Shown: positions 9,329 through 18,475, counted from the stretch's first letter. The stretch is DNA of 54,647 bases from Prevotella sp. CAG:1320 (GCA_000435635.1 FR882141.1:20309-74955), one strand, 5' to 3'. A program made the numbers and translations. Notes: generated by a model not told the origin, from the letters alone.

Positions 9329-9409
9329 GCGCTTGTGGCGGAATTGGTAGACGCGCTAGACTTAGGATCTAGTGGTTATGCCGTGTAGGTTCGAGTCCTA
9401 TCAGGCGCA
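9329..9409 (+). tRNA. tRNA-Leu (anticodon TAG)
   Basis: The acceptor arm GCGCTTG (9329-9335) pairs with CAGGCGC (9402-9408), with one G-U pair, and the discriminator base is A9409. The D-loop region has GGTAGACGCG. The anticodon loop CTTAGGA is flanked by the stem CTAGA/TCTAG and gives anticodon TAG, which reads CUA/CUN leucine codons. A variable arm typical of class II tRNA and the T-loop GGTTCGAGTCC follow. CCA is not encoded. Confidence 0.95.
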
Positions 9410-9416
9410 CAAAAGG

Positions 9417-9458
9417 AAACGCTAAGTGACTAAAGATAGTCATTTAGCGTTTTATTTT
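9417..9458 (+). terminator. Terminator after tRNA-Leu
   Basis: AAACGCTAAGTGACTA (9417-9432) pairs with TAGTCATTTAGCGTTT (9437-9452), with one wobble and an AAGA loop, followed by a T-rich run. Confidence 0.85.
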
Positions 9459-9552
9459 TATTGATTTTGCCTACGCATTGCCTGCCAATTATGTTTTTTA
9501 TTCCGCCCGCGATGAGCCACGCAATAAACGGGGAAAAGAGAAGCCCCCAAAA

Positions 9553-9634
9553 AGTCAGTACTACTCCTTTTCAATATCAGTAGTACTGACTTTCAATATC
9601 AGTAGTACTGAAATCGAAAAGGAGTAGTACTGCG
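9553..9634. repeat. 22-bp-period palindromic array, family B (four units)
   Basis: Four copies of CAGTA-G-TACTG (the first with the inverted centre CAGTA-C-TACTC) have centres at 9561, 9583, 9605 and 9627, exactly 22 bp apart. Two spacers contain TTTCAATAT. The array fills part of the 428-bp gap between tRNA-Leu and the next gene. Elsewhere that gap holds the tRNA terminator, a GGCCA/TGGCC hairpin (9701-9713) and the promoter of the next gene, and nothing else recognisable. Confidence 0.85.
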
Positions 9635-9788
9635 TTTTTACGGCTTATATCTCGAAAGCGGATGCCTATTACCGTTGCTCCTGTATTAATATGAATAAAG
9701 GGCCATTATGGCCTTTCCATAGCGTAAAGTGAATGGAATTGCGAAACGGGCAATTAGGGTTAAAAACTTTACAAATAATGTGAAAACC

Positions 9789-9819
9789 TTGGTCGAGAGG
9801 GATTTTTTTGGTACTTTTG
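9789..9819 (+). promoter_or_regulatory. Promoter of the metallo-beta-lactamase gene
   Basis: TTG at 9789-9791 and TACTTTTG at 9812-9819 are 20 bp apart. The leader to ATG 9838 is short. In-frame start codons upstream of 9838 would lie before or inside this promoter, so 9838 is preferred. Confidence 0.7.
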
Positions 9820-9837
9820 CGCAAAATAAAAACTAAT

Positions 9838-10641
9838 ATGCTCAAGTTTATATCCTTTGGCAGTGGAAGTAGCGGCAACTGCTATTATCTCTACACCGGC
9901 ACTGATGCGCTGATGATAGACGCCGGAGTGGGGGTCAGGACGCTGAAGAAACACTTCTACGCTTACGGGATATCCCTGCAAGAGACGCGGCACATCTTGG
10001 TCACCCACGACCACGCTGACCACGTGAAGGCCGTAGGGGCGTTGAGCACGGGCTTGGCCTTGCCTGTGTATTCCACCCGCAAGGTGCATGACGGTATAGA
10101 GCGCAACTATTGCGTGAAGAAAAAAATCAATCCTTCCAGAGTGCGGCTGATAGAGAAGGGAGTGGAGTTTCAGGTGGGTGAGTTTCAGGTCACCGCCTTT
10201 TCCGTGCCCCATGACAGCTCGGACAACGTGGGATACAAGATAAGGTGCCAAGGGATTACCTTTTGCCTGATGACCGACGTGGGGCATCTCACGGAGGAGA
10301 TGTTGGGCTATATCGGCGAGGCCAATTACCTGGTGTTGGAAGCCAACCACGACGTGGAGATGCTCCTGCGGGGCACCTATCCGCAGTATTTGAAAGACAG
10401 GATCATGGGGCAGTTTGGCCACTTGAGCAACGCCGATTGCGCCAAGGCTCTGGCCGAAAACGCCACTGGCAATTTGCGCCATGTATGGCTTTGCCATCTC
10501 AGCGAGGAGAACAACCATCCCGAGCTGGCTCGCAAGACCGTGGAGCAGACATTGCGTTCCTACGGCATCGTGGCGGGAAAGGACTTCCAGGTAGACGTGC
10601 TCAGGCGCAAGATGCCTACGGGCGTTTTTGAATTGACATGA
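9838..10641 (+). CDS. Metallo-beta-lactamase fold hydrolase, WalJ/YycJ-like
   Basis: This 267-residue protein has the metal-binding motif THDHADH (His57, His59, Asp61, His62), an early FGSGSSGNCY loop and later ligands in VPHDSSDNVGY, LMTDVGHL and WLCHLSEENN. It resembles the YycJ/WalJ group of cytoplasmic MBL proteins, some of which act as 5'-3' exonucleases in DNA repair; that activity is known for relatives only. Its 3' end overlaps the convergent glycosyltransferase gene by 26 bp, so the two transcripts share an antisense tail. Confidence 0.88.
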   Translation: MLKFISFGSGSSGNCYYLYTGTDALMIDAGVGVRTLKKHFYAYGISLQETRHILVTHDHADHVKAVGALSTGLALPVYSTRKVHDGIERNYCVKKKINPSRVRLIEKGVEFQVGEFQVTAFSVPHDSSDNVGYKIRCQGITFCLMTDVGHLTEEMLGYIGEANYLVLEANHDVEMLLRGTYPQYLKDRIMGQFGHLSNADCAKALAENATGNLRHVWLCHLSEENNHPELARKTVEQTLRSYGIVAGKDFQVDVLRRKMPTGVFELT

Positions 10642-11503
10642 GATAGCCCAGCTTGTAGAGGTGGAATTGCCATAGGGGCGGCTGCTTGCTTACCAAGGCG
10701 TTGCGCATGGCTGTCCCCAGGCAGTGATGAAAGAAGCGCAGGGGGCGGGAGAGGTGAAGCCTCTCTGTTCTCCGCACCAAGGCCAGCAACGTGGACATAT
10801 CCGCCAGCTCGGTTTCGAAATGATGGAGCGTGCGCATGGCCTCTTCTGTTTTCTCGATGAAGCTGAGGTTGCTTTCTTGGCAATCGAAGTCCACGGGCGC
10901 GTCGATGTGGCTTACGGGAACGTGATGGCGCATAAAGGTCTTGGCCAGCATGGTTTCCTCGAAGCCGTAATGAGAGAACCGCTCGTCGAAGGGATAGCGT
11001 CTCATGACCTCGCCGCTGGCCATGAAGTTGCAAGCCCTAAAGGCGTGATAGGGACGCGAGAGCCTGCGGGAAAGCTCGCGGGAACGTTCCGCCGCCCGCT
11101 CATAGCGATAGCGAAGGCATGGGGGATTGCTCTTTTTCGTTACGTGGTATCCGCCATAGACCACTTCGCCCTTGGCGGAGAGGAAGCGAAGGAGATAGTC
11201 TTCTAGCGAAATGGACATGTCGCTGTCGATGAAGAGCAACCAGGAGTGGCGGGCTCGCGAGGCCAGATAGTTGCGGATGGCGGCTCTTCCCAGATTGCTT
11301 GGCAACACGAGTTGCCGGCAATGGGCTATGGAGTTTATTTGGGCGTTGGTCTCTATGGCCCGCTTGTCGGTAGAACCATCTTCGGCCACGATAATCTCCC
11401 AGCGCAGCGTTTCCAACAGGGAGGCTTGTCGGGCGAGTTCCTCCACCAACGGGAAACAACGATGGTTGTAAGTGGGGATGAGTATGGAGATTTCCTGCTT
11501 CAT
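10616..11503 (-). CDS. Family 2 glycosyltransferase
   Basis: Residues 1-220 form a GT-A fold: ISILIPTYNH at the N-terminus, EDGSTD, and the metal-binding FIDSDMS. A downstream YGFEETMLA segment gives the catalytic acidic residues. The protein has 295 residues and no clear membrane anchor, suggesting a soluble transferase for a cell-surface glycan; donor and acceptor are unknown. ATG 11503 is chosen because the first beta strand begins right after it. A -7 element (TATCTTCG) ends only five bases upstream, so the mRNA may be leaderless. Confidence 0.85.
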   Translation of the reverse strand: MKQEISILIPTYNHRCFPLVEELARQASLLETLRWEIIVAEDGSTDKRAIETNAQINSIAHCRQLVLPSNLGRAAIRNYLASRARHSWLLFIDSDMSISLEDYLLRFLSAKGEVVYGGYHVTKKSNPPCLRYRYERAAERSRELSRRLSRPYHAFRACNFMASGEVMRRYPFDERFSHYGFEETMLAKTFMRHHVPVSHIDAPVDFDCQESNLSFIEKTEEAMRTLHHFETELADMSTLLALVRRTERLHLSRPLRFFHHCLGTAMRNALVSKQPPLWQFHLYKLGYLMSIQKRP

Positions 11504-11508
11504 TGTCG

Positions 11509-11516
11509 CGAAGATA
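11509..11516 (-). promoter_or_regulatory. -7 element of the glycosyltransferase promoter
   Basis: On the minus strand TATCTTCG is followed by CGACA and then the ATG. It fits the TAnnTTCG variant also seen before the TonB receptor gene and kdsB. Confidence 0.5.
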
Positions 11517-11555
11517 CGCTTTTTAATGGAATTGATGAATAACAAGAGATAATTT

Positions 11556-12242
11556 TTGAAAGGAATGAAGATGAAAAGTTTCATGACATGTTTGGCCATG
11601 AGCTGCATGCTCATGGTCTGCGCCAATGTCCAGGCGCAAATCAACTTGGGCAACATCTTGAAAAATGTTAAGGAAAAGGCAAGCAAGCAAACCACCGCGG
11701 ATGATGGCGACTCCAAGAAGTCGTCTTCTGTCGGCGGATTGCTCTCTGGATTAGGCTCTTTGTTTAATTCCAGCCTGATGGCCACTGAAGACAAGATAGT
11801 GGGCACTTGGACTTATACCCAGCCCGCCGTGGTGTTCGAGAGCGACAACGTGCTTAGCAAGTTGGGCGGCAGCGTGGCTTCTTCCACCATCGAGAAAAAC
11901 CTGAAGGAGAAACTGGAGAAGTATGGCGTCAAGGAAGGCTCCGTGCAAATGACTTTCGACAAGCAGGGCAATTTTACCCAGACCATAGCGGGCAAGACGC
12001 TGAAAGGCACCTATACGCTGGACGGCACCAACGTGGTGTTGAAGTATAGCGGCCATGTGAGCCAGATGGTTGGCCATACACAGCTTTCCGGCAACAACTT
12101 GCTCATTTTGATGGATGCCTCCAAGCTGCTCAGTTACATGAAAACCTTGGGCAGTCTCGCAGGCAACAGCCAGCTGAAGACCATTTCCTCGTTGGCCAGC
12201 AACGTGGACGGCATGCTCGTGGGCTTGAAATTGGAAAAGTAA
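11556..12242 (+). CDS. Small exported protein, DUF4923/lipocalin-like
   Basis: A signal sequence ends near ANVQAQ. It is followed by a Lys/Ser-rich stretch, a glycine/leucine motif (GGLLSGLGSLF) and a C-terminal half with alternating strands (IVGTWTYTQPAVVFES, GTYTLDGTNVVLKYSG) that resembles the Bacteroidetes DUF4923 or lipocalin-like family. Function is unknown; a periplasmic or outer-membrane location is inferred. Three in-frame ATGs (11556, 11565, 11571) precede the signal core. The gene diverges from the glycosyltransferase across only 52 bp. Confidence 0.75.
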   Translation: MKGMKMKSFMTCLAMSCMLMVCANVQAQINLGNILKNVKEKASKQTTADDGDSKKSSSVGGLLSGLGSLFNSSLMATEDKIVGTWTYTQPAVVFESDNVLSKLGGSVASSTIEKNLKEKLEKYGVKEGSVQMTFDKQGNFTQTIAGKTLKGTYTLDGTNVVLKYSGHVSQMVGHTQLSGNNLLILMDASKLLSYMKTLGSLAGNSQLKTISSLASNVDGMLVGLKLEK

Positions 12243-12259
12243 GTTTTTCTGGCGAAAGC

Positions 12260-12290
12260 TTGCGGGAATGAATTTAAAGTTGTAACTTCG
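12260..12290 (+). promoter_or_regulatory. Promoter of rpsP
   Basis: TTG at 12260-12262 and TAACTTCG at 12283-12290 are 20 bp apart, the TTCG variant of the -7 element. The leader is about 50 nt. Confidence 0.6.
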
Positions 12291-12345
12291 CGCCGCCATT
12301 ACGAGTTGATGGCAGTAAATTCAAACCTAATTAAAACATTAAACA

Positions 12346-12891
12346 ATGGCAACAAAAATCAGATTACAGCGAGGCGGCCGCAAAGGCTATGCTTTCTATA
12401 GCATCGTCATCGCTGATGTGAGAGCACCACGTGATGGTAAATTTACTGAGAAGATTGGTACCTACAATCCCAACACCAATCCCGCTACTGTAGATTTGAA
12501 TTTCGACCGTGCGCTCTATTGGGTAGAGACTGGCGCACAGCCTACGGACACCGTTCGCAACATCTTGCAGCGTGAGGGCGTTTACTTGATGAAGCACTTG
12601 CGCGGAGGTGTAAAGAAGGGTGCATTCGATGAGTCGGAAGTGCAGAAGCGTTTCGACGCATGGAAGGCCGCTAAGGAACAGAAGCTCAACGCTACCCGCG
12701 AGAATGTGGCTAAGGCCAAGAAGGCTGTCGCTGACAAGGAGCTTGAGCAGGAGAAGCAAATCAATGAGGCTATTGCCAAGAAGGTGGCAGAGAAGAAAGC
12801 CGCCGCAGCCGTGGCCGCCGCAGAGGCTGCCGCCGCTGATAGCGCTGAGGCTGAGGCTCCCGCGGAGGAGGCAGCTCCCGCAGAGGCATAG
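12346..12891 (+). CDS. rpsP: 30S ribosomal protein S16 with long C-terminal tail
   Basis: Residues 1 to about 80 are a standard S16 core ([18 protein letters not shown], then EKIGTYNPN and [17 protein letters not shown]). About 100 further residues form a Lys/Glu/Ala-rich helix ending in an Ala/Glu/Pro tail. The total is 181 residues against roughly 82 in E. coli. I recall such extensions as common in Bacteroidetes, so it is probably genuine, but its role in the ribosome is not known to me. The gene stands alone with its own promoter and a strong terminator. Confidence 0.96.
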   Translation: MATKIRLQRGGRKGYAFYSIVIADVRAPRDGKFTEKIGTYNPNTNPATVDLNFDRALYWVETGAQPTDTVRNILQREGVYLMKHLRGGVKKGAFDESEVQKRFDAWKAAKEQKLNATRENVAKAKKAVADKELEQEKQINEAIAKKVAEKKAAAAVAAAEAAAADSAEAEAPAEEAAPAEA

Positions 12892-12916
12892 CGTTCTCTT
12901 ACCGAAGCATAAAGGA

Positions 12917-12953
12917 AAGGGGCCAAGACCATTATCGGTCTTGGCCCCTTCTT
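12917..12953. terminator. Terminator between rpsP and the convergent TonB receptor gene
   Basis: AAGGGGCCAAGACC (12917-12930) and GGTCTTGGCCCCTT (12937-12950) form a perfect 14-bp stem with loop ATTATC. A T-rich stretch follows on the plus strand. Confidence 0.88.
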
Positions 12954-12998
12954 CGTGTAGATATAGGTGTGTCGTGGGGAGCGTTTCCGTGCGGGATT

Positions 12999-13105
12999 TG
13001 AAAACAAGTTATTTCGCCTGTGAAAACAACTTGTTTTGCCGAGCAAAATAAGTTAAATTGCTAAGCAAAACAAGTTAAATTGAAGAGCGAAATAACTTGT
13101 TTTGA
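12999..13105. repeat. 22-bp-period palindromic array, family A, locus 1 (five units)
   Basis: The units are variants of AAAACAA-C/G-TTGTTTT, with half-sites exchanged for AAAATAA or AATTTAA. Their centres are at 13008, 13030, 13052, 13074 and 13096, exactly 22 bp apart, while spacer bases differ. The array lies between the rpsP terminator and the 3' end of the TonB receptor gene. Confidence 0.9.
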
Positions 13106-13116
13106 AAATCCGTCCG

Positions 13117-14997
13117 CTACAGCTTCAACTTAAATCCGCCCATGGCGGTGAAGCCGGGCATCTCGTAGCCGTGGATGATAGTGTATTTTGTGTTCGTGAG
13201 ATTATCTAGGTTGGCGAAGAATTCCAGGAATTGGAATGGCTGGTAGGTCACTTTCAGGTTGAGCAGCGTGTACCGCTCGTGGTCTATATTGTCGGCGATA
13301 TACAGTCCGCCCACGCCTCTCAGGTCAGCGTCTAGCCTTAGCTGCTTCAGCGCTTGCCATCCCAGTCCCAGGAAATACTGGTTGCGGGGGGCGGCCGTAA
13401 GGTTGTTTAGCGAGGTGTTCAGGTAGCTATAGGAAGCCTTGAGGGCAAGGTTGTTGAGCGGATGGCTGTCTGCCGTCACCTCGATACCCTTGTTGATGAA
13501 GCTTCCCGTGTTTACGTTTTTCATGTCCACTACTTGTATCATGTCGCTTCCCTTGCTGTAATAACCCGTGATGTCCAGGCCCAAGTAGCGGGAGAAGCGT
13601 TTGCCGATGCTTATCTCGTAGTTCATCATGCGCTCGGGACGCAAGTCCGGGTTTGCCATGCGGTAGAGGTACAGCTCCCGGAAAGAAGGGTTTCGGTATC
13701 CCTTGGCTAGGGATGCCTTGACCGACCAGCCCTCCGCGGGTCTTATGACGATGCCTCCTTGTGGTATCCACTGTGTGCCGAAACGGTTGCTGTTGGCCAT
13801 GCGCAGCCCTCCGTTGACCACCAACGTCCCTCGCAGGAGTGACTGCGAGAACGTGGCGTAAGGGGAATACTCCGTGATGCTCTTGCGGCTGATAGTGGAA
13901 AGGGAGCCTTCCGTGTGGTCCACTCCGCCTGAAGTGGGTATCTTGCCGGTATAGGTGTCGAAGTCGAAGCCCACTGTGGCGTTGGCTCCTGGCCAAGGCT
14001 GGAAGTTCTGGTAAGCCAAGATGCCGAAGCGATCGTCCAGGCTGTGGAAATGGTTGGGGTCGTCCACGAAATGGTTTCCGTAGCTGTAATAGACTCTTAC
14101 GTTGCCGTTAGTCCTTTTGTAATGGTTGCTTACGGAGAGCGACGCTTCGCCGCGGATGATGTTTTGGTGATAGATGTCCGTGGAGTTGGGGTCTTCCAGC
14201 GTGGCGTAGATAGGGTCGTTGCCGATGAATTGCATCAGCGAGTAGTCCGCCCTGGCTTTCCATGCCTGGCTGAAGTCATAGCCCATCTTGGCGTAGAGCG
14301 AATATTGCTTGAAGTCGAAGTTGTCTTGCGTGCCATCGGTGCGGTCGTAAGACAGCGAGACCAGTGAGGAGAACTTGCCCGCCCTGACGGTATTGGTCAA
14401 GGAGGAAAGCCAGGTGTTGTAGGAACCATATTGCGAGGTGAGCGTAGTGCGCACGCCATTGCTCCGCGCTTCCTTGGTGATGACGTTGATGACACCGCCC
14501 ATGGCGTTGGAGCCATAGAGCACCGAGGCGGGTCCCCGCAACACTTCCACGTGGTCCACGTATTCAGTGGCGTAGAAATCGGCTACGTGGTGGGAATAGA
14601 TACCGGCGAATTGCGGTTGCCCGTCCACCATCATCAACACGGCGTTGGTAGGTTCTCCTCCTACACCTCTCACCTTGATGCCCCCGGAACCTCCGTTGCT
14701 GATGCCGAAGCCGAAGATATTGCGTTGGGAAACGAAGAGGCTGGGTATCTGCGTGGAGATGGCGGAAAGCAGTTGGGCTTGCCCCGTGGCTTCTAGTTGT
14801 TTGCTGTCAACTATGCTGACACTGTAGGGCAAGAGGTTGCGCCCCGTGGCGTTGTTGCTTCCTGTCACCACCACCTCTTCGATGCGATAGGTGCGGGTGG
14901 TGTCCAGCTCGTCTTGCGCCCAAAGCCCCATGCTGTTCATTGCCATTAGGCAAAGGGCTAAGATGCCCTTGATAGAGTCTTTTCTCTTGGTGTCCAT
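13117..14997 (-). CDS. TonB-dependent outer-membrane receptor
   Basis: This protein takes up an unidentified ligand across the outer membrane. A signal peptide ends near MGLWAQ. A TonB-box-like segment RIEEVVVTG comes next, then a plug domain (DVEVLRGPASVLYGSNAMGG-type signature: HVEVLRGPASVLYGSNAMGG) and a 22-stranded barrel ending in an aromatic-poor FKLKL. The mature length is small (626 residues with signal). There is no CarboxypepD-like N-terminal domain and no SusD partner, so a metal, heme or vitamin substrate is more likely than a glycan. The start is ATG 14997, just after the predicted promoter. Confidence 0.9.
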   Translation of the reverse strand: MDTKRKDSIKGILALCLMAMNSMGLWAQDELDTTRTYRIEEVVVTGSNNATGRNLLPYSVSIVDSKQLEATGQAQLLSAISTQIPSLFVSQRNIFGFGISNGGSGGIKVRGVGGEPTNAVLMMVDGQPQFAGIYSHHVADFYATEYVDHVEVLRGPASVLYGSNAMGGVINVITKEARSNGVRTTLTSQYGSYNTWLSSLTNTVRAGKFSSLVSLSYDRTDGTQDNFDFKQYSLYAKMGYDFSQAWKARADYSLMQFIGNDPIYATLEDPNSTDIYHQNIIRGEASLSVSNHYKRTNGNVRVYYSYGNHFVDDPNHFHSLDDRFGILAYQNFQPWPGANATVGFDFDTYTGKIPTSGGVDHTEGSLSTISRKSITEYSPYATFSQSLLRGTLVVNGGLRMANSNRFGTQWIPQGGIVIRPAEGWSVKASLAKGYRNPSFRELYLYRMANPDLRPERMMNYEISIGKRFSRYLGLDITGYYSKGSDMIQVVDMKNVNTGSFINKGIEVTADSHPLNNLALKASYSYLNTSLNNLTAAPRNQYFLGLGWQALKQLRLDADLRGVGGLYIADNIDHERYTLLNLKVTYQPFQFLEFFANLDNLTNTKYTIIHGYEMPGFTAMGGFKLKL

Positions 14998-15023
14998 GTT
15001 TTGTCGATAGGGATTAACTTTCG

Positions 15024-15031
15024 CGAAGATA
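15024..15031 (-). promoter_or_regulatory. -7 element of the TonB receptor promoter
   Basis: TATCTTCG on the minus strand lies 26 bp before ATG 14997. No Fur-box or riboswitch could be recognised in the 221-bp gap shared with dxs. Confidence 0.5.
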
Positions 15032-15187
15032 GTGATTTCCTCTCCATTGTCGGTGCATATTTTACGGAAATATGTATCCATATTCCCGCGAGTGATGTAT
15101 TTAATAGGTAAAGAGGGTAATGTGAGAAAGAAATGGGAGAAATCTCAAGTTTTTACCTGTTACCGTCCAATTCTCAAAGTTTTTATA

Positions 15188-15195
15188 TATATTTG
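15188..15195 (+). promoter_or_regulatory. -7 element of the dxs-trkA-trkH promoter
   Basis: TATATTTG lies 23 bp before the dxs ATG. A clear -33 TTTG is missing. Confidence 0.5.
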
Positions 15196-15218
15196 CACAG
15201 TTTTTACGAAGAGACGGC

Positions 15219-17114
15219 ATGAATACGCATCACTTTGGATTGCTAAACAACATCTCAAGTCCCAGCGACCTTAGGAAGTTGGACATAGACCAACTACCAG
15301 AAGTATGCCGGGAATTGCGGGATGACATCATAGCAGAAGTATCCGCCAATCCAGGGCATTTCGCTTCATCCTTGGGGGTTGTGGAACTGACGGTGGCCCT
15401 ACATTATGTATATGATACGCCTTACGACCGTATCGTATGGGACGTGGGACACCAAGCCTACGGGCACAAGATATTGACAGGAAGGAGGGAAGCCTTCCGC
15501 ACGAACCGAAAGCTGCACGGCATCAGGCCTTTCCCAACTCCTATGGAAAGCGAGTATGACAGTTTTGTCTGCGGCCACGCTTCTAATTCCATCTCGGCGG
15601 CGCTGGGCATGGCCGTGGCCGCGAAAAAAACAGGGCATGATGACCGTAGGGTGATAGCCGTGATAGGCGATGGAGCCATGAGCGGCGGCTTGGCTTTTGA
15701 GGGGCTCAACAATGTCTCTTCCACGCCCAACGATTTGCTCATTATCCTCAACGACAACGATATGAGCATAGACCGCGCCGTGGGAGGAATGGAGAAATAC
15801 CTGCTGCAACTGGATACCAACGAGACTTACAATAAATGGAGATTTAAGGCCAGTCGCTGGCTGCATCGCAAGGGAATTCTCAACGACAACCGCCGAAACG
15901 TCATCTTGCGCTTGAACAACGCTTTGAAATCTGTCATCAGCCGGCAGCAAAACGTTTTTGAGGGCATGAACATACGCTATTTCGGCCCCTTCGACGGGCA
16001 TGACGTAAAGGAAGTCGTGCGCATCCTCAGGCAGTTGAAAGATATGACGGGTCCCAAGTTGCTGCATTTGCACACCACGAAAGGCATGGGATATGAGCCA
16101 GCGGAGAAGAATGCCACCGTATGGCACGCACCAGGAAAGTTTGACCCCGATACGGGTGAAAGGCTGACGGAAGAGACGGGGGATATGCCGCCTAAGTATC
16201 AAACCGTGTTTGGCGAGACCTTGCTGGAGCTGGCGAAGCAAAATCCGTTGATAGTGGGAGTGACTCCCGCCATGCCCACGGGTTGCTCCATGAACATCCT
16301 CAAGGAAGCCATGCCCGAGAAGGTGTTCGACGTGGGCATCGCGGAAGGGCATGCCGTGACCTTCTCGGCAGGTATGGCCATAGATGGATTGGTGCCTTTT
16401 TGCAATATCTATAGCGCTTTCTCGCAACGGGCCTACGACAATATCATACACGACGTGGCCATCCTCGGGCTTTCGGTAGTTATCTGCCTGGATAGGGCCG
16501 GCTTGGTGGGAGAAGACGGCCCCACTCATCATGGCGCTTTCGACATGGCGGCCTTGCGCCCCATTCCTAACCTCACCATTGCCTCGCCCATGAACGAGCA
16601 TGAGTTGAGAAACATGATGTATACCGCCCAGCTACCCGACAAGGGGCCTTTCGTGATACGCTACCCTCGAGGAAGGGGCGTCTGGAGAGACTGGAGATGT
16701 CCCTTCAAGGAAGTGGAGATAGGTAGGGGAAGGAAGCTGAGAGACGGGCAAGAGCTGGCAGTGCTTACTATTGGCCCCATTGGCAATGACGCGGAGAAGG
16801 CCATCGCGGAAGTGGAGGCTACCCATCTAGGGCTGCGCATCGCCCATTATGACATCCGGTTCCTGAAACCACTGGACAAGCAGCTGCTGCACGAGGTAGG
16901 CAGTCGCTTCAAGCGGGTAATTACCATCGAAGATGGATGCAGGCAGGGAGGCATGGGCTCAGCCGTATTGGAGTGGATGGAAGACAATGGCTACCATCCA
17001 GAGATAACACGCATGGGACTGCCCGATAATTTCGTGGAGCATGGCACTATATCCCAATTGCGTGAAATAGTGCATTTAGACGTAGAATCCATTAAGAAAG
17101 AATTATTGAAATGA
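15219..17114 (+). CDS. dxs: 1-deoxy-D-xylulose-5-phosphate synthase
   Basis: This ThDP enzyme condenses pyruvate and glyceraldehyde 3-phosphate, the entry step of the MEP isoprenoid pathway, and also feeds thiamine and pyridoxal synthesis. The 631 residues are full length. Visible motifs are [46 protein letters not shown] (ThDP), [15 protein letters not shown], and [18 protein letters not shown]. Its stop overlaps the trkA start by 4 bp, so dxs and trkA are co-translated. Confidence 0.97.
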   Translation: MNTHHFGLLNNISSPSDLRKLDIDQLPEVCRELRDDIIAEVSANPGHFASSLGVVELTVALHYVYDTPYDRIVWDVGHQAYGHKILTGRREAFRTNRKLHGIRPFPTPMESEYDSFVCGHASNSISAALGMAVAAKKTGHDDRRVIAVIGDGAMSGGLAFEGLNNVSSTPNDLLIILNDNDMSIDRAVGGMEKYLLQLDTNETYNKWRFKASRWLHRKGILNDNRRNVILRLNNALKSVISRQQNVFEGMNIRYFGPFDGHDVKEVVRILRQLKDMTGPKLLHLHTTKGMGYEPAEKNATVWHAPGKFDPDTGERLTEETGDMPPKYQTVFGETLLELAKQNPLIVGVTPAMPTGCSMNILKEAMPEKVFDVGIAEGHAVTFSAGMAIDGLVPFCNIYSAFSQRAYDNIIHDVAILGLSVVICLDRAGLVGEDGPTHHGAFDMAALRPIPNLTIASPMNEHELRNMMYTAQLPDKGPFVIRYPRGRGVWRDWRCPFKEVEIGRGRKLRDGQELAVLTIGPIGNDAEKAIAEVEATHLGLRIAHYDIRFLKPLDKQLLHEVGSRFKRVITIEDGCRQGGMGSAVLEWMEDNGYHPEITRMGLPDNFVEHGTISQLREIVHLDVESIKKELLK

Positions 17115-18454
17115 AAACTATCATAGCGGGAGCATATGCCATAGGAACTCATTTGGCCAGGCTTTTCTCGCGCGACCATGAGGACATAACGCTAATAGAC
17201 ACCAGCGCGGAGAGGCTGGGGCAGGTAGGTGCGGACACCGATCTTTTAACATTGGAGGATTCGCCAACTTCTATCCATGCCTTGAAACAGGCTGGCGTTT
17301 CACATACCGATCTTTTCATAGCCGTGAATCCCAATGAGAGCGACAACATTACCGCTTGTATGTTGGCGAAATCACTGGGTGCACGCAAGACTGTGGCCAA
17401 GGTGGACAACCCCGAGTTTACAGAGGCAAAGGCTCAAGAGCTTTTCCAACGCCTGGGCATAGACTCTGTGATAGACCCGGATATGTTGGCAGCTTATGAC
17501 ATTAATAATGGATTGAAAATGTCATGGGTGCGCCAAAGGTGGGACGTGCACGATGGGGAGTTGGTGATGTTGGGCATTAAGTTGAGAGAAAGCTGTGAGA
17601 TACTCAACAAGCCCCTGAAGGAAATCAGCGGCCCCGAGGACCCTTATCACGTGGTGGCTATCAAAAGAGGAGGCCAAACCATCATTCCTGGCGGTAATGA
17701 TGAGCTCTTGCTGTATGACCTGGCTTATTTCATGACCACCCGCAGCTATATTCCTTACATCCGTCAAATAGTGGGTAAAGACCATTATGTAGATGTTAAG
17801 AACGTGATGGTGATGGGTGGCGGTTCTATTACCGTCAGGGCCGTGAAGCGAATGCCTGAATACATGGACTGCAAGATTATAGAGATAGACGAGCGTCGCT
17901 GCGAGGAACTCAACGAATTGATAGACGATGACGAGGCCATGATTATACATGGTGATGGTCGTGATACCTCTTTGTTGATAGAGGAAGGTATCAAGAACAC
18001 GCAGGCTTTCGTGGCCTTGACAGATTCTCCCGAGACGAATATCCTGGCTTGCTTGGCCGCCAAGAGGCTAGGGGTGCGCAAGACCGTGGCCTTGGTGGAG
18101 AACATGGATTACGTGAGCATGGCTGAGAGTTTGGATATAGGTACTATTGTTAACCGCAAAACGGTGGCAGCGGGGCATATCTATCAGATGATGCTTGACG
18201 CCAACGTGTTGAATATCCATTTTCTTATGAACGTTAACGCCTATGTGGCAGAGTTTATTCCCCTGCCAGGCAGCCGCGTCACGCAAAAGGCGGTGAAAGA
18301 CTTGGGCTTGCCCCGTGACGTGACGATTGGTGGACTTGTGCGCCAAGGAAAGGGAATGCTAGTGTCAGGTAACACGCAGATAGAGGCAGGTGACTCAGTG
18401 ATGGTCTTTTGTCATGAGATAGATATGCATCGCATAGAGAAATATTTTACCTAA
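17111..18454 (+). CDS. trkA: Trk potassium-uptake regulator TrkA
   Basis: This cytoplasmic NAD(H)-binding regulator gates the TrkH channel. The 447 residues hold two TrkA-N/TrkA-C (RCK) repeats. The first Rossmann turn reads [10 protein letters not shown], with Tyr where a Gly is usual, and the second reads GGGSITVRA, lacking the last Gly. Both departures may affect nucleotide binding but might be normal for this lineage. TrkH follows after 21 bp. Confidence 0.93.
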   Translation: MKTIIAGAYAIGTHLARLFSRDHEDITLIDTSAERLGQVGADTDLLTLEDSPTSIHALKQAGVSHTDLFIAVNPNESDNITACMLAKSLGARKTVAKVDNPEFTEAKAQELFQRLGIDSVIDPDMLAAYDINNGLKMSWVRQRWDVHDGELVMLGIKLRESCEILNKPLKEISGPEDPYHVVAIKRGGQTIIPGGNDELLLYDLAYFMTTRSYIPYIRQIVGKDHYVDVKNVMVMGGGSITVRAVKRMPEYMDCKIIEIDERRCEELNELIDDDEAMIIHGDGRDTSLLIEEGIKNTQAFVALTDSPETNILACLAAKRLGVRKTVALVENMDYVSMAESLDIGTIVNRKTVAAGHIYQMMLDANVLNIHFLMNVNAYVAEFIPLPGSRVTQKAVKDLGLPRDVTIGGLVRQGKGMLVSGNTQIEAGDSVMVFCHEIDMHRIEKYFT

Positions 18455-18475
18455 GTCGTTAATATTCAATAGAGT

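Noticed and set aside
12999..13105. Possible CRISPR array
   Set aside because: The 22-bp repeats are too short, the spacers are only a few bases long, units occur in both orientations and no cas gene is near any of the arrays.
14998..15218. Cobalamin or other riboswitch before the TonB receptor or dxs
   Set aside because: No B12-box-like sequence or complex pairing was recognised, and both leaders are only about 25 nt.
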